Source of the DNA: Planctomycetia bacterium
GTDB taxonomy: Bacteria > Planctomycetota > Phycisphaerae > Phycisphaerales > SM1A02
Length of the DNA: 6,581 nucleotides
Direction: 5' to 3'
Assembly: GCA_005799475.1 (NCBI GenBank)
Contig: SYGQ01000152.1
Coordinates: 1 to 6,581 of the forward strand
Made by a program: the position numbers and the translations under genes. The notes beneath the pieces are model-generated. The model had not been told where the DNA came from, did not search any database, and was given only the letters and a program-made list of their open reading frames with translations. Below are positions 5,133 to 6,581 of the stretch, in pieces (the stretch's first letter is position 1; the number at the start of each line of letters is the position of its first letter).

Positions 5133-6581
5133 GTGAGCCGACTCGTCCTGCACAACACACTCTCACACCGCGAGGAGCCCTTCTCGCCGATTGACCCCTC
5201 GGGCGCGGTCCTCTTCTATTCCTGTGGACCGACGGTCTACGACGACGCTCATGTGGGCAATTTTCGCTCGTTCCTCAATGCCGATGTCCTGCGTCGGACG
5301 CTGGAACTGCTCGGGTACTCCGTGCGCCATGTGATGAACATCACGGATGTCGGCCACATGACCGATGACGAAGATGCCGACGGAGCCGGCGAGGACAAGA
5401 TGGCCGTCGCAGGTCGCCGCCTCGCGGAAGCCAAGAAGTCCGGCAGGTTGCCCGAAGGCACAACGATCGATCCGCGCGACCCGCTTGCGATCGCCGACTT
5501 CTACGCCGCGAGATTCGTTGACGACGCGCGCACGCTGGGCCTCAAGGTCGCGAGCGATGCCGAGCGAGATCCGACTTGCATGCCTCGTCCCACGCGCTGC
5601 ATTCCGCAGATGATCGACTTGGTCGCTCGTCTCATCGAGCGATCGCACGCGTATGTTGCCGCCGACGGCGTTGTGTACTTCGATGTCGCGTCGTTCCCCG
5701 CGTACGGTCGGCTCTCGGGCAACACCGTCGAGGCCCTGCGCGAGGGGGCGGGCGAACGAATCCAGGCGAAGCATCAAGCTGTGAAGCGGGGTCCTGCGGA
5801 TTTCATGCTCTGGAAGCCTGACGCCGCGCACATCATGAAATGGGACTCGCCCTGGGGAGCCGGCTACCCGGGATGGCACCTCGAATGCAGCGCGATGGCG
5901 GCGGCGTACCTCGCGCCCGAGATCGACCTGCACTCGGGCGGCGAGGACAACATTTTCCCCCACCATGAGTGTGAGATTGCCCAAACCTGCTGCGCAACGG
6001 GCCGACCACGCTTCGCTCGGACATGGTTCCACACTCGCCACCTCGTCGTCGAGGGGCAGAAGATGTCGAAGTCGAAGGGCAACTTCTTCACGGTGCGCGA
6101 TGTGTTGGCCAAGGGCATCACACCGGCCGCGCTGCGACTCGAACTCGTGCGCATGCACTATCGCACCAACGCCAACTTCACCTGGCAGGGGCTGAAGGAC
6201 GGCCAGCGGCAGATCGACCGTTGGGCGAGGGCACACGCTGGTCTCGCGCGCGCGACGGGAGCCGCCGTGCGCAACGAGGCCGCATCGTCGGGTTCCTACG
6301 AAACGGCACTCGGTGCGTTCACGGCAGCGCTCTGCGACGACCTCAATGTCGCGCGGGCGATCGCCGCACTCAACGCCGCGGTGACGGAGGCGCCTGACGG
6401 ACCCTGTGCTGGCGTGTGCCCACATCGCGAACTCGCGGCCCTCTCGGCAATGGACTCTGTCCTTGGGGTCTTGGAGCGCAACGCCGCACAGTCCCTTGAT
6501 GGCTCTCTCGCCACGAGGGTCGACGGACTCCTTGCGCAGCGTGCTGCCGCGCGCGCCGCGAAAGACTGGCCCGCGAGCGAT
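5133..6581 (+). CDS. cysS: Cysteinyl-tRNA synthetase, 3' truncated by window edge
   Basis: Class I aminoacyl-tRNA synthetase that activates cysteine with ATP and charges tRNA-Cys in the cytoplasm. 483 residues are visible and the frame is open to the last base. By comparison with the E. coli enzyme about 25-30 C-terminal residues are missing; the visible end (AAKDWPASD) matches its AKDWAAAD region. The catalytic domain carries CGPTVYD with the HIGH-type signature HVGN at 40-43, NITD, and KMSKS at 310-314. The four zinc ligands expected from E. coli are present: Cys31, Cys252 (HLECSAM), His277 and Glu281 (HHECE). Relative to E. coli there is an insertion of several tens of residues after NITD, starting with an acidic stretch (DDEDADGAGEDK) and continuing through a Lys/Arg-rich segment. 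I recall similar insertions in planctomycete enzymes. The GTG at 5133 is preferred for its ribosome site and because it gives MSRLVLHNTL, the usual beginning; ATG 5109 would add eight residues and overlap the upstream gene by 14 bases. Confidence 0.96.
   Translation, partial: MSRLVLHNTLSHREEPFSPIDPSGAVLFYSCGPTVYDDAHVGNFRSFLNADVLRRTLELLGYSVRHVMNITDVGHMTDDEDADGAGEDKMAVAGRRLAEAKKSGRLPEGTTIDPRDPLAIADFYAARFVDDARTLGLKVASDAERDPTCMPRPTRCIPQMIDLVARLIERSHAYVAADGVVYFDVASFPAYGRLSGNTVEALREGAGERIQAKHQAVKRGPADFMLWKPDAAHIMKWDSPWGAGYPGWHLECSAMAAAYLAPEIDLHSGGEDNIFPHHECEIAQTCCATGRPRFARTWFHTRHLVVEGQKMSKSKGNFFTVRDVLAKGITPAALRLELVRMHYRTNANFTWQGLKDGQRQIDRWARAHAGLARATGAAVRNEAASSGSYETALGAFTAALCDDLNVARAIAALNAAVTEAPDGPCAGVCPHRELAALSAMDSVLGVLERNAAQSLDGSLATRVDGLLAQRAAARAAKDWPASD

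Noticed and set aside
5163..6425. Long - strand open frame (420 codons) opposite cysS
   Set aside because: The + strand is unambiguous CysS with HVGN, KMSKS and all zinc ligands; the antisense frame is composition-driven.
1..6581. tRNA or rRNA genes, CRISPR arrays, insertion sequences, defence or phage genes
   Set aside because: Nothing seen on either strand: no repeat-spacer pattern, transposase-like product or tRNA-like cloverleaf was noticed, and nearly every base is taken up by the five genes. A covariance-model search would be needed for small RNAs.

Overview
This 6.6 kb window is GC-rich bacterial DNA, almost entirely coding, with strong third-position G/C bias. It looks like the edge of a surface-polysaccharide (exopolysaccharide or O-antigen type) cluster running into a housekeeping gene. 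The cysteinyl-tRNA synthetase at the right end has an acidic insertion after the NITD motif and an HVGN form of the HIGH signature. From memory these resemble planctomycete (Phycisphaerae-like) enzymes, so Planctomycetota is my best guess. It is an inference, not a demonstrated assignment.

Layout from left to right: (1) a heparinase II/III-family protein on the + strand, cut by the left edge (2-1288). (2) One base later, a very long + strand gene (1290-3731) in which two complete GT4-type glycosyltransferases are fused in one 813-residue reading frame with almost no linker. (3) A GT2 glycosyltransferase of the WaaE/LgtF type on the - strand (3694-4539 or 4566), whose 3' end overlaps the fused gene by 38 bases. 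A perfect 11-bp inverted repeat lies at that convergent junction. (4) A WcaF-type hexapeptide-repeat acetyltransferase on the + strand (4565-5122), divergent from the GT2 gene with at most 37 bases between plausible starts. (5) cysS on the + strand (5133 to the right edge), missing roughly its last 25-30 residues.

The first four products fit one job. The glycosyltransferases would add sugars to a lipid-linked or LPS-type acceptor, the acetyltransferase would O-acetylate a sugar, and the heparinase-like protein would be a lyase acting on the finished uronic-acid-containing polymer. Donor and acceptor sugars cannot be read from the sequence. cysS is unrelated in function but is packed directly behind the acetyltransferase and may be co-transcribed with it.

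No tRNA, rRNA, CRISPR array, insertion sequence or attachment site was seen, and no gap longer than 300 bases exists. I found no convincing new multi-gene system. The points most worth a second look are the GT4-GT4 fusion, the hairpin over its stop codon, and the compressed divergent start region near 4540-4576.
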